This document shows positions 1 to 6,919 of a stretch of 17,942 nucleotides of DNA, in pieces (position 1 is the stretch's first letter; every line of letters begins with the position of its first letter). A program made the position numbers and the translations under genes. Source of the DNA: an uncultured Collinsella sp. (GTDB lineage: Bacteria > Actinomycetota > Coriobacteriia > Coriobacteriales > Coriobacteriaceae); assembly GCA_958370325.1 (NCBI GenBank), contig CATXJW010000038.1, positions 1 to 17,942 on the forward strand, given 5' to 3'. The notes beneath the pieces were generated by a model. The model did not search any database. It was not told the DNA's origin and saw only the letters and a program-made list of their open reading frames with translations.

Positions 1-1112
1 CCAATGGGAGCGTAGTTGCCCGCGATCACGCCACCGGTGAGGTTAAGAGTCGCGCCGCTGTTGTTCATGGTGCCAAGTTCGATGCCTGCGCCATGGTTCA
101 TAGAGGTTGCACCGCAAACGTAGCCGCCGCTCATATTGACGATAGAACCTTCCTCGGCATAAACCAAACTGTTAACACTGTTTTTTTGATCTCCGCTATT
201 CTGCTGTTGCGTGATCGTGCCACTCTCGAGGTTAAACGTACCAGTTTTGTAGAGATTAACGAGCTTCAGGTCGGCATTGTCACCGCATGCCACGATAGCA
301 CCCTTGATATCAACCTTATACTCTTTAAGGGTCTCGGTTGTACCGGTTCCTTTTGCGACCGATTCGGTTACGTAGTAGGTAAGTTTGTTCGGGATGTTGG
401 AATCGTCGCATTCCATTGAAGCGAGATTGCCGTTCATTATTTTTTGATTAACCGGGGGCTCTGTCGGAGCGGTTTGCGCGCCGTCCTTGACAGTCAGCGT
501 CGCGCCACCGGTGATACTGAACAAAGGCTGATTTGAACTCTCGTGCTTAATCTTGAAGCCATTTAAGTCCAAGGTGATCTTGGTGTTTGCCCCTTCAAGC
601 AAAATCTCTTCATCACACTCAATATCAGCAGCTAGCTCAAAAGTAGCAGCACCGTTGTTATCGCGCAGATCCGGGTTAAGGAGCCTTGTGCTCAGCTCTT
701 CCCCGCTGCTAATTTTATGATCCGATTCATTCCCTGCGGCAAGCGCGATTGCGTTTTCACCATTAGTGTCGTCTTCGACAGGCTGCGCAGCATCCCCGAC
801 CCCTGCGTCGTCTGACGGCTGATCGGCCTCAGTGGCAATGGTGTTAGACTCGCCGCTCTCAGTCTCGTCACTATTCTGGTTTTCGGTAACCCCGTTGTTG
901 GTGTTGTCCACGTCAGTAGACTCAGTTGAGGAATCCTCCGCCACAGTCTTCACGGTAGGAACCGTCTGGGCATCGTTGGCAATGGCCTGCGAGATCGGAG
1001 GCATGACGAGCGACAGTACCAGGCTCAACACGGAGGCTCCGCACAAAACGCCTGCCAGTACACGGCGCGTCGCTTTTTTACTCTGCTTAGATTTGTCTGA
1101 ATTCGCTTTCAT
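1..1112 (-). CDS. Secreted surface/adhesin-like protein with beta-helix-type repeats, 5' part only (partial at left edge)
   Basis: An open frame of 370 codons runs from ATG at 1112 off the left edge without a stop. The start is fixed by a strong ribosome site, GGGGAGGAG (1119-1127), six bases upstream. The N-terminus has a Lys/Arg-rich region (residues 1-17), a hydrophobic stretch (about 18-40) and an SQAIANDA segment that fits a signal-peptidase site. Residues about 45-125 are low-complexity, rich in Asp, Glu, Ser, Thr and Asn. Further on come repeated short strands with Gly turns, such as FNLESGTI, VNMSGGYV and LNLTGGVIAG. That pattern is typical of pectate-lyase-like beta-helix surface proteins. 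The inference is an exported cell-surface protein, perhaps an adhesin. Any sortase motif would lie outside the window. Its base composition is visibly less GC-rich than its neighbours, which could mean transfer. The exact function is unknown. Confidence 0.8.
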   Translation of the reverse strand, partial: MKANSDKSKQSKKATRRVLAGVLCGASVLSLVLSLVMPPISQAIANDAQTVPTVKTVAEDSSTESTDVDNTNNGVTENQNSDETESGESNTIATEADQPSDDAGVGDAAQPVEDDTNGENAIALAAGNESDHKISSGEELSTRLLNPDLRDNNGAATFELAADIECDEEILLEGANTKITLDLNGFKIKHESSNQPLFSITGGATLTVKDGAQTAPTEPPVNQKIMNGNLASMECDDSNIPNKLTYYVTESVAKGTGTTETLKEYKVDIKGAIVACGDNADLKLVNLYKTGTFNLESGTITQQQNSGDQKNSVNSLVYAEEGSIVNMSGGYVCGATSMNHGAGIELGTMNNSGATLNLTGGVIAGNYAPI

Positions 1113-1201
1113 CGATGTCTCCTCCCCAAGAGACCGCGATCTTGCTCTTTCACCATCAAACGTATCTGCGCAATCTGTAATTGCGCTCGTTTAGTAATGC
1201 A

Positions 1202-1231
1202 ATTATAACGATTGTTTAAACATCTGAGCAA
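1202..1231 (-). promoter_or_regulatory. Candidate sigma-70 promoter of the surface protein gene
   Basis: On the minus strand, TATAAT (1202-1207) is a perfect -10 hexamer. It is preceded after 18 bases by TTGCTC (1226-1231), a weak -35. Transcription would start near 1195, leaving a leader of about 80 bases before the ATG at 1112. The surrounding sequence is strongly AT-rich compared with the rest of the window. Confidence 0.45.
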
Positions 1232-1403
1232 ATAAAACCGATAGTTTTGTAGTGAGTTCTCAATTCTCTTGACAATTGTTCGGATTTACCTTCGTTTATT
1301 CGCTATCTTTTTTTGTTTCTGCTGGTAATTTAGTTGCCTATTATTTTTTAATGGCGTTAGTTTTATTTGCACAACATTTTGCTCAAGAGCGAACATCCTG
1401 TGA

Positions 1404-1422
1404 ACGGTCGAAAATCGACCGT
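1404..1422. promoter_or_regulatory. 8-bp perfect inverted repeat, possible operator
   Basis: ACGGTCGA (1404-1411) and TCGACCGT (1415-1422) are perfect inverted arms around an AAA loop. No T-tract follows on either strand, so an intrinsic terminator is unlikely. It lies about 175 bases upstream of the proposed -35 of the surface protein gene. A distal protein-binding site is possible but unproven. Confidence 0.35.
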
Positions 1423-1565
1423 GAGCGGTAGATCATTAACCGGGATGAATATCCTATCAAATTGATGAGAATATCTTAAACCCATCGGTAGTTAGAAGCA
1501 TGATGTTCAGGCAACAATATTTGAATTTTCGCGCAGTTTTTAGGCATCAATTCGCCCAAATCGCC

Positions 1566-1608
1566 TGAGGGCCACCGCAGAGGTGCCTGTCCCCATTGTG
1601 GTGGCTCT
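1566..1608. repeat. REP-like palindrome, family A copy 1
   Basis: An imperfect inverted repeat: the left arm GAGGGCCACCGCAGAGG is roughly complementary to the right arm CCATTGTGGTGGCTCTC. The core reads GGTGCCTGTCCCC (1582-1594). It ends about 10 bases beyond the stop codon of the HAD gene (1618). Copies 2 and 3 of the same family lie at 2531-2566 and 4104-4136. The core resembles REP units I associate with REP-associated tyrosine transposases, but no such transposase is in the window. Confidence 0.6.
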
Positions 1609-1617
1609 CCCCCGGCG

Positions 1618-2439
1618 CTACAGCAGATGCTCCTCGATAAAGATCGCGATGCCGTCTTTGTCGTTGCTGGCGGTTACAAAATCGGCGGCGGAGCGGGTGG
1701 CGTCGCTACCGTTTGCCATGGCCACGCCCACGCCGGCGTCAGCCACCATGCAGGTGTCGTTATCGGCATCGCCAAACACGCAGATGTTCTGGAGCTCCAT
1801 GTCGTTGAGCTCCGCCACACGCACAAGGCCGCGCGTCTTGGACACGCGCGGATCCATGAACTCGTAGAGCCGCTGCGTGGTTTGCAGAGCCGCTGCCTTA
1901 ACGGTGTTATCGGCAAACGTCGACGCCCGCTCAATCACCCGCGGCATTACCTCGGGCGCCATGGTAAACATCACCTTGGGCTGCGGATCGCGCAGGAACT
2001 CGGCAAAATCGACCACCTGGTAGGGCACGCCGTCGACGCGCGACAGGTGCTCGACGCACGCATTGCTCTCGGGCACGTAGAACACGCCGTCTCGGGGGCA
2101 GACGGGCGTTGCCGGAAGGTCTGCCATGTGCTTGCAGATGCGCGCGATGGTCTCGCCCGGCAGCGGGTAGCTCAGCTCGTTGATGTCGTGCGCGCGGTCG
2201 ATGACCTCGGCGCCGCCGCAGCCCACGAGCACGTCCACCAGGCCTTCGATGCCCCAGAGCTCGTACATGGCCTCGGTCGCGTGGGCGTCGCGCCCGGTGC
2301 ACAGGCCAAAGAGCACGCCACGCTCGCGCAGGGCGCGGATCGCCGCCACGGTGCGCGGGGACACCGTGTGCTGGCTCGTGAGCAGCGTGCCGTCGATATC
2401 GCAGAACACGGCTTTGATGTGGCTGAAGGTGGTGTCCAT
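1618..2439 (-). CDS. Cof-type HAD-IIB family hydrolase (sugar-phosphate phosphatase-like)
   Basis: A 273-residue protein of normal length for Cof/YidA-type HAD phosphatases, which dephosphorylate small phosphorylated metabolites with Mg2+ in the cytoplasm. All four HAD motifs are visible. Motif I is D14-I-D16-G-T, with D14 the nucleophile. Motif II is T48 in LCTGR, motif III is K201, and motif IV is GD224ADND228. The C2-type cap lies between motifs II and III. The open frame continues upstream, but ATG at 2439 is chosen because GAAAGG lies six bases before it and HAD homology starts right after it. The gene is monocistronic or is read through from the MFS gene upstream; the 210-base gap holds two repeat elements. 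The substrate cannot be told from sequence. Confidence 0.9.
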   Translation of the reverse strand: MDTTFSHIKAVFCDIDGTLLTSQHTVSPRTVAAIRALRERGVLFGLCTGRDAHATEAMYELWGIEGLVDVLVGCGGAEVIDRAHDINELSYPLPGETIARICKHMADLPATPVCPRDGVFYVPESNACVEHLSRVDGVPYQVVDFAEFLRDPQPKVMFTMAPEVMPRVIERASTFADNTVKAAALQTTQRLYEFMDPRVSKTRGLVRVAELNDMELQNICVFGDADNDTCMVADAGVGVAMANGSDATRSAADFVTASNDKDGIAIFIEEHLL

Positions 2440-2500
2440 GGGGGCCTTTCTGGGTTGTGCGGCGGTGTGGGGTGTGGTCGCGAACGGCGTACATGGTATA

Positions 2501-2525
2501 CCAAAGCGCACACGGGGCGCTTTGG
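2501..2525. repeat. 9-bp perfect hairpin next to a GGTATACC palindrome
   Basis: CCAAAGCGC (2501-2509) and GCGCTTTGG (2517-2525) form perfect arms around a 7-base loop. The perfect 10-bp palindrome TGGTATACCA (2494-2503) overlaps its left end. It lies 60-90 bases upstream of the HAD start codon, so it could fold in the leader. The 12-mer CCAAAGCGCCCC read from the minus strand here also occurs at 6909-6920 beside another repeat, which points to a shared repeat flank. Confidence 0.5.
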
Positions 2526-2530
2526 CGCAA

Positions 2531-2566
2531 AACCACCACAAAGGTGCCTGGCCCTCTGTGGTGGTT
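2531..2566. repeat. REP-like palindrome, family A copy 2
   Basis: Perfect 10-bp arms AACCACCACA (2531-2540) and TGTGGTGGTT (2557-2566) enclose a core with GGTGCCTGGCCC. The unit sits between family B copy 1 and the hairpin at 2501-2525. It may have been inserted into the flank of that larger element. Confidence 0.7.
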
Positions 2567-2582
2567 GCGACGTCTGCGGGCC

Positions 2583-2647
2583 AAACCATCACAACATTCG
2601 ACGTTTTTCGGCAAAATCGCGATTTTCATCGAATGTTGTGATGGTTT
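2583..2647 (-). repeat. 65-bp palindromic element, family B copy 1 (inverted orientation)
   Basis: Perfect 19-bp inverted arms, AAACCATCACAACATTCGA (2583-2601) and its exact complement (2629-2647), surround a 27-base spacer. Read on the minus strand, the spacer matches that of copy 2 at about 19 of 27 positions, so this copy is inverted relative to copies 2 and 3. It ends one base before the stop codon of the MFS gene (2649-2651). No target-site duplication is visible. Confidence 0.9.
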
Positions 2648-2648
2648 C

Positions 2649-3929
2649 TTACCGCTTTACGGCACGTTCCAAGTGATTGCGTCCAAACAGCAGCAACGCC
2701 GCGGGGACTGCCGTCACGACCATGCCTGCTCCGATGAGCGTCTGCTGCACGCCAAACGTCGCCGCCAGCCACGGGGCAATCGCCAGAGGGGCCACGCCGG
2801 CAAACATATTGCCAAAGCCCATGACCGAGTTCACGCGACCGAGCTGCTCGAGCGGGGCCGTCGTTTGCACGATGGTGTTGTGGAGCGGGTTGACGACACC
2901 CCAAGCTATGCCCAGGGCGATCTGGCCGATGAGGGCCACGCCCACGTGCGGTGTCCCCACATAGAGCAGACTTCCCAGGCCCACGGACATGAGCGCCACG
3001 AGCAGCGTTTTAAGGTTGACCAGGTGCGGCGGCAAGCGGAGCGCGAGCACAGCACCCAGCACCGCACCCACGCCCGAGGCAGACGAGAGCCAGCCCATCC
3101 ACTCAACGCCGACATGCAGGACATCGCGATAGAAAAACGACTCGAGCGGGTCGAAGGCTCCATAGCCAAAGTTCGAAAGAAAAATGATGCAAAACAGCAG
3201 GGCGAGAACGCTGTTGGTAAAGACCGTCTTGATGCTAGCCGCGAAGGTGACACGGGAAGATGTGCTGGGGTCGGGGCTTCGTCCCGCACGCTCCCCTTCC
3301 TCTGCCGAATCGGCGTCCGCATGCCCGGCGACATGGCTGGTCTGCGGCCTAAAGCCCCAACCGACGACGAACGCCAGCGCGGTAAAGAGCATCATAAGCA
3401 CAAACACCGCGCGCGACGACGCAGCCGCCGCGACAAAGCCGCCCAACGTGGGTCCGACGATAATACTCACGTTTGAAAACATGGCGATGGCGGAGTTGAT
3501 GTCTTTGAGCTCGACAGGATCGTCGGTGAGGTAGGCCGGATAGGACGTGGCGATGGGCTGGGCGAATCCCATCACAAAGCCCAGAAACACCGCGCCGAGC
3601 AGGACGACGCCGGTCGCGCTACCAAAGGCGATGATTGCCGTGCCAGTTGCGAGAGCGCCGACGATGCTCAGCAAGAAATGGCGGCGCGGACCCCATGCGT
3701 CGAGCGCAGCGCCGCCCGCAAAGGATCCCATGATCACAAAAACGTTCATGAACAGGACGGCCAGCGATGTCGCGACGACCGAAGCATCGTCCGCATAGGT
3801 GAGCGTTCCGATGACGCCGATAAAATAACTGGTCTGAAACCCGGTGTAGATGAGAAAGCGCATCGCCACCAGGCGCTTGGCCTGCACGGACAGCGATGAT
3901 TGAGGCTTTGAGAAAAGAGAGGCGAGCAT
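2649..3929 (-). CDS. MFS transporter, probable multidrug or small-molecule efflux permease
   Basis: A 426-residue, strongly hydrophobic protein with about 12 predicted membrane segments. The motif-A-like loop GGAALDAWGPRRH (residues 72-84) follows the second segment. A polar loop, about residues 193-230 and rich in Asp, Glu and Ser, separates the two halves. This is the usual layout of MFS exporters of the MFS_3/MefA/EntS kind. The open frame begins at 3959, but ATG at 3929 is preferred because AAGGAG (3935-3940) lies five bases upstream. Transport direction and substrate are inferred from family resemblance only. No regulator gene is adjacent, although the leader contains palindromes that could be operators. 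A 65-bp repeat abuts the stop codon. Confidence 0.85.
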   Translation of the reverse strand: MLASLFSKPQSSLSVQAKRLVAMRFLIYTGFQTSYFIGVIGTLTYADDASVVATSLAVLFMNVFVIMGSFAGGAALDAWGPRRHFLLSIVGALATGTAIIAFGSATGVVLLGAVFLGFVMGFAQPIATSYPAYLTDDPVELKDINSAIAMFSNVSIIVGPTLGGFVAAAASSRAVFVLMMLFTALAFVVGWGFRPQTSHVAGHADADSAEEGERAGRSPDPSTSSRVTFAASIKTVFTNSVLALLFCIIFLSNFGYGAFDPLESFFYRDVLHVGVEWMGWLSSASGVGAVLGAVLALRLPPHLVNLKTLLVALMSVGLGSLLYVGTPHVGVALIGQIALGIAWGVVNPLHNTIVQTTAPLEQLGRVNSVMGFGNMFAGVAPLAIAPWLAATFGVQQTLIGAGMVVTAVPAALLLFGRNHLERAVKR

Positions 3930-3957
3930 GGAGACTCCTTGTTTCATACGAATGCGC

Positions 3958-3978
3958 ACGGTGGGTATTCGCCACCGT
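3958..3978. promoter_or_regulatory. Inverted repeat in the MFS gene leader, possible operator
   Basis: ACGGTGG (3958-3964) and CCACCGT (3972-3978) are perfect arms around a 7-base loop. They lie 29 bases upstream of the MFS start codon. A minus-strand TTGACA (3980-3985) abuts the repeat, but no -10 hexamer follows at the right distance. The dyad may bind a repressor or fold in the leader RNA. Confidence 0.4.
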
Positions 3979-4065
3979 CTGTCAAATCAATCTATCCGCA
4001 TGAAACATCAAGGACGCATCAGGCCCCTTCTCTCCATTTTTCGCCCGTCATGAACTACTTGGTAG

Positions 4066-4095
4066 ATTGTAAGGCATGTCCCACACATCTACCAA
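4066..4095 (-). promoter_or_regulatory. Candidate promoter of the MFS gene
   Basis: Minus-strand TTGGTA (4090-4095), 18 bases, then TACAAT (4066-4071): four and five matches to the -35 and -10 consensus. The start point would lie near 4059, on the palindrome CTAC-TTG-GTAG (4055-4065), a natural place for an operator. The leader would be about 130 bases. Confidence 0.4.
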
Positions 4096-4103
4096 AGCAA
4101 AAA

Positions 4104-4136
4104 CCACCACAAAGGTGCCTGGCCCCTTTGTAGTGG
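4104..4136. repeat. REP-like palindrome, family A copy 3
   Basis: Arms CCACCACAAAGG (4104-4115) and CCTTTGTAGTGG (4125-4136) are complementary except for one pair, around TGCCTGGCC. The sequence is nearly the same as copy 2 at 2531-2566. Confidence 0.7.
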
Positions 4137-4155
4137 AAGTGACGTTTGCCCAGAT

Positions 4156-4181
4156 AAAACCTGCCAAAATAAACCTGTCCC
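4156..4181. repeat. Short direct repeat AAACCTG(C/T)C with GGGACAGG motif
   Basis: AAACCTGCC (4157-4165) and AAACCTGTCC (4171-4180) are spaced 14 bases apart. The second copy contains CCTGTCCC, the same string as in the core of the family A repeat at 1566-1608. It is probably a degraded repeat unit. I see no function for it. Confidence 0.35.
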
Positions 4182-4209
4182 TTTTTGACATGTTATGGCA
4201 GCGCGGCGA

Positions 4210-4309
4210 GCCGGCCCCAAGTGCCCCATCTCGCCCCGAAAGAGGAGCAACGCGTACTTTGGTACGCGAGCGACGGCTTGAGGGGCGAGATGGGGCGCTT
4301 GGGGCCGGC
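4210..4309. repeat. 100-bp stem-loop with 28-bp arms, family C
   Basis: The arms 4210-4237 and 4282-4309 are complementary at 27 of 28 positions, with one T/C difference that still allows a G-U pair in RNA. The 44-base loop contains a second perfect hairpin, CGCGTAC (4251-4257) and GTACGCG (4262-4268), with loop TTTG. The structure begins 13 bases past the moaC-mobB stop codon on the minus strand. There is no T-tract after it. It may act as a terminator or mRNA 3' stabiliser, or be a non-autonomous repeat. Confidence 0.85.
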
Positions 4310-4322
4310 GCAGCGTCAAGCC

Positions 4323-5624
4323 TTAAAGATGATCTTGGATCAGATCGCAGATGGCTCGGGCGTCGTTGATGTTGATGGCTCGGGTCGCAAAGCCGGCATC
4401 GAATGCCTGACGCGCCAGGGCCTCGTTGCAGGCAAGGGCCAGCGTGCGACCGTCGACCAGGTCGAGCGAGCTCTTGCCGCGCAGACGGTCGACACCGGAG
4501 CGCGCGACCACGATGTTGTCGAAGCCCTCGGTCTTGTAGCCCTCGATGATCACCACGTCGACATCGTTGTAGCGCGACAGCAGCTCACGCGCGGGCATCT
4601 CGTCCTCCTCGCGCGTGTCGGCGTACTCCGCCCAGCGCGTGGCGCAGATGAGACCCACGTGCTTGGATCCGGCCTGGTGATGGCGCCAGGTGTCCTTAGC
4701 GGGCACATCGATATCAAAGCCGTGGTGCCCATGATGCTTGAGCGAACCCACGCGCAGGCCGCGGCGGGTGAGCTCGGCGATAACCTTCTCGACGAGCGTG
4801 GTCTTGCCCGAGTTTTGGTAGCCGATAAACGCGATCGCGGGGACGGCCGGTGTCGGAGCCGCGGGCGCGACGGCGACGGGTGCGCTCGCGAGTGCGGCAC
4901 CGTCAGCGGCCACAGCCTCAACAGCAGCGGCCTGACGCTCTGCACGATCCCACACACCCGAGCGGCCGCCCTCCTTGTGCAGCAGGCGCACGTCGACGAT
5001 CTCCATGCCGCGGTCGACGGCCTTGCACATGTCGTAGATCGTTAGGCACGCAGCGCTCGCGCCGGTCAGAGCCTCCATCTCAATACCCGTCTTGCCCGTC
5101 ACGCCGGCCGTGACCAGCACGTGAAAGCCAACCTGCCCGTCCGCGCGCGCCGGCGCCCAGCCCTCGGGCACGTCCTCGGCCGGCGTCCCCGCCGCAGCGA
5201 TGGGCGCAATGTCGCACTTGCTCTTGGTAATGAGCAACGGATGGCACATGGGGATGATGTCGCTCGTGCGTTTGATGGCCATGATGCCCGCCACGCGCGC
5301 GCAGGCAAGCACGTCGCCCTTTTTGGCGCGGTCCTGCAGCACCATGGCCTGCGTCTCGAAATGCATGAGGATGGTGCCCTCGGCGATGGCGATGCGATGG
5401 GTCTCGGCCTTGTCGGACACGTCGACCATGCGCACCTCGCCCTTGGCGTCCACATGCGTCAGCTCGTCGCGACGGGCGTCGCGGGCGGGCTCGGCTGCAG
5501 CGCTGGCAGACGGCTGTGCGGACGCGTCGGCGTTGCCAGCATTCGCCGCAGCCGTGACTTTGTGGGCAGACATCGCGGCCCTGCGAGCGGCCTTGGTGGC
5601 ATCGGCGTACCTGCTCTTGGCCAT
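4323..5624 (-). CDS. moaC-mobB: Bifunctional MoaC-MobB fusion: cyclic pyranopterin monophosphate synthase plus molybdopterin-guanine dinucleotide GTP-binding domain
   Basis: A 433-residue fusion. The first part (about residues 52-225) is MoaC, which converts the MoaA product into cyclic pyranopterin monophosphate. Visible signatures are KKGDVLACARVAGIMAIKRT (101-120), the CHPL active-site region (127-130), EMEALTGAS (182-190), D198-x-x-K201 and LLHKEGGRSG (214-223). An Ala/Pro-rich linker (226-262) leads to MobB (263-433), which has the P-loop GYQNSGKTT (268-276) and LKHHGHHGFDIDVP (295-308). MobB helps attach the nucleotide to the cofactor. The N-terminal 50 residues are basic and Ala-rich and match nothing I know. 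ATG at 5624 is chosen because GGAGGA upstream lies inside the last codons of moaA. The four-base gap to moaA implies translational coupling. Confidence 0.93.
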   Translation of the reverse strand: MAKSRYADATKAARRAAMSAHKVTAAANAGNADASAQPSASAAAEPARDARRDELTHVDAKGEVRMVDVSDKAETHRIAIAEGTILMHFETQAMVLQDRAKKGDVLACARVAGIMAIKRTSDIIPMCHPLLITKSKCDIAPIAAAGTPAEDVPEGWAPARADGQVGFHVLVTAGVTGKTGIEMEALTGASAACLTIYDMCKAVDRGMEIVDVRLLHKEGGRSGVWDRAERQAAAVEAVAADGAALASAPVAVAPAAPTPAVPAIAFIGYQNSGKTTLVEKVIAELTRRGLRVGSLKHHGHHGFDIDVPAKDTWRHHQAGSKHVGLICATRWAEYADTREEDEMPARELLSRYNDVDVVIIEGYKTEGFDNIVVARSGVDRLRGKSSLDLVDGRTLALACNEALARQAFDAGFATRAININDARAICDLIQDHL

Positions 5625-5628
5625 ATGA

Positions 5629-6684
5629 TCATCCTCCGATTTGGGACATAAATCGTTGCGTTCCCTCAATTATCGCGTGTTCCTGCGGTTTGTGGGCCAC
5701 GGCATCGCGCCAAATCGAAAGTACCTGCATATCATCACCACGGCGCAGGGCGTCGCGCACCGAATACTCGGCATCGCTAAACAGGCACGGACGCACGTTG
5801 CCATCGGCCGTCAGGCGCAGACGGTTGCAATTCGCACAAAAATGGTTGGACATGGCGCTAATGAAGCCGACCGTTCCCGCCGCACCCGGAAAGTGCCAAT
5901 AGCGCGCAGGGCCCGCGCCGGCAGGAGCGTCGTTGATGTCAAGCGGCTCGAGCTCGCCCAGTCCCGCCGCGGCGGCCCCGGCATTGATGCGCACCCGCAG
6001 CTCGTCGCTCGGCACGGTATCGCTCGCATCCCACAGCTCGGGATTGAGCGCGGGCGCATGCGGGTCCACAGCGCAATGCGAGCTCGTGCGCTCGTCGCCG
6101 ATGGGCATATATTCGATAAAGCGCAGGTGGATGGGGCGGTCGACCGTCAGGCGCGCGAGGGCCGCCACATCCTGGTTGAGCCGGCGCACAACAACGCAGT
6201 TGACCTTAACGGGCTCAAAGCCCCAAGCCAGCGCCGCATCGATGCCGGCCATGGTCTGCTCGAGTCGACCTAGACGCGTGATCTTTCCAAAGAGCGTAGG
6301 ATCGAGCGTGTCGAGCGAGATGTTGACGCGGTTAAGACCGGCATCTTTGAGCTGCGGCGCCAGCTTGGGCAACAGGGCGCCGTTGGTGGTAAGCGAGATG
6401 TCCTCGATCTGCGGGATCGCGCGGATGTCGCGAATGAGCGGGATGATACGGCGGCTGACCAGCGGCTCGCCGCCCGTCAGACGCACGCGGCGAATGCCCT
6501 CCCCTGCCACCAAGCGCACAAAGCAGGCGATTTCCTCGGCACTGAGCAGCTCGTCATGCGCGCGGGGCGCCACGCCATCGGCCGGCATGCAGTAAATGCA
6601 GCGGAAATTGCACTTGTCGGTAACGGCAATGCGCAGGTAGTTGATATCGCGGCCAAAGCCGTCATGTTGCACGCGCCCGTCCAC
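5629..6684 (-). CDS. moaA: GTP 3',8-cyclase MoaA (radical SAM, molybdenum cofactor synthesis step 1)
   Basis: A 351-residue protein, close to the usual MoaA length. It turns GTP into 3',8-cyclo-7,8-dihydroguanosine triphosphate, which MoaC then uses. The radical-SAM cluster ligands are C25, C29 and C32 in DKCNFRCIYC. SAM-binding TGGEP follows at residues 70-74. The C-terminal second [4Fe-4S] site has C283, C286 and C300 in FCANCNRLRL through RPC. The protein ends in the double glycine (350-351) known to be needed for MoaA function. Translation starts at GTG (6682-6684), with GGGGAGG five to six bases upstream; no in-frame ATG fits as well. It is the first gene of a two-gene operon with the moaC-mobB fusion. 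Confidence 0.96.
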   Translation of the reverse strand: MDGRVQHDGFGRDINYLRIAVTDKCNFRCIYCMPADGVAPRAHDELLSAEEIACFVRLVAGEGIRRVRLTGGEPLVSRRIIPLIRDIRAIPQIEDISLTTNGALLPKLAPQLKDAGLNRVNISLDTLDPTLFGKITRLGRLEQTMAGIDAALAWGFEPVKVNCVVVRRLNQDVAALARLTVDRPIHLRFIEYMPIGDERTSSHCAVDPHAPALNPELWDASDTVPSDELRVRINAGAAAAGLGELEPLDINDAPAGAGPARYWHFPGAAGTVGFISAMSNHFCANCNRLRLTADGNVRPCLFSDAEYSVRDALRRGDDMQVLSIWRDAVAHKPQEHAIIEGTQRFMSQIGG

Positions 6685-6724
6685 GCAGCCCTCCCCTCAC
6701 GCGGCGTTTTATTCTTCGGAAAAC

Positions 6725-6752
6725 ATAATACCCCACGAGAGAATCATGCCGA
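6725..6752 (-). promoter_or_regulatory. Candidate promoter of the moaA operon
   Basis: Minus-strand TCGGCA (6747-6752), 16 bases, then TATTAT (6725-6730): four and five matches to the consensus. The start point would lie near 6718, giving a leader of about 34 bases. That is too short for a molybdenum-cofactor riboswitch. Confidence 0.4.
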
Positions 6753-6816
6753 CACCCGTACGACAGGACAGGTCGCTTCGAGCAAAACCGGCTTCCCAAG
6801 CCCATCCTCAGCATAC

Positions 6817-6881
6817 AAACCATCACAACATTCGATGCTTTTCTCGTTTTTGGCAAAAAACGTCGAATGTTGTGATGGTTT
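6817..6881 (+). repeat. 65-bp palindromic element, family B copy 2
   Basis: Perfect 19-bp arms AAACCATCACAACATTCGA (6817-6835) and its complement (6863-6881) surround a 27-base spacer. The spacer has its own inner hairpin, CGTTTTT and AAAAACG around GGCA. It lies 38 bases 3' of the stop codon of the nuclease-fold gene (6920). Copy 3 on the other side of that gene is in the same orientation, with a spacer matching at 25 of 27 positions. Confidence 0.92.
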
Positions 6882-6919
6882 GCCTGCCCGCAGCGCCCCG
6901 CAGAAGGACCAAAGCGCCC

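Larger units (their letters stand above)
1113..1617. other. AT-rich intergenic region upstream of the surface protein gene
   Basis: About 500 bases without a supported gene. It holds the candidate promoter at 1202-1231, an AT-rich tract (about 1200-1380) and a palindrome at 1404-1422. A REP-like repeat lies at 1566-1608, just 3' of the HAD gene. I see no RNA gene or further coding frame. Confidence 0.6.
3930..4322. other. Repeat-rich intergenic region between moaC-mobB and the MFS gene
   Basis: About 390 bases with no supported gene. From low to high coordinate it contains the MFS leader palindrome (3958-3978), a candidate MFS promoter (4066-4095) and a family A repeat (4104-4136). A short AAACCTG repeat pair (4156-4181) and a 28-bp-arm stem-loop (4210-4309) follow. 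Short open frames crossing it are low-complexity readings of these repeats. Confidence 0.6.

Noticed and set aside
1627..2676. 349-codon plus-strand open frame opposite the HAD gene
   Set aside because: The minus strand carries all four HAD motifs; the plus reading is His/Gly-rich and crosses two repeats without any domain.
4210..4309. Retron or other reverse-transcriptase-linked ncRNA
   Set aside because: No reverse transcriptase or effector gene lies nearby; the stem-loop is better described as a palindromic repeat.
6685..6816. Molybdenum-cofactor riboswitch upstream of moaA
   Set aside because: The predicted leader is only about 34 bases and I see no set of paired helices matching that riboswitch in the gap.
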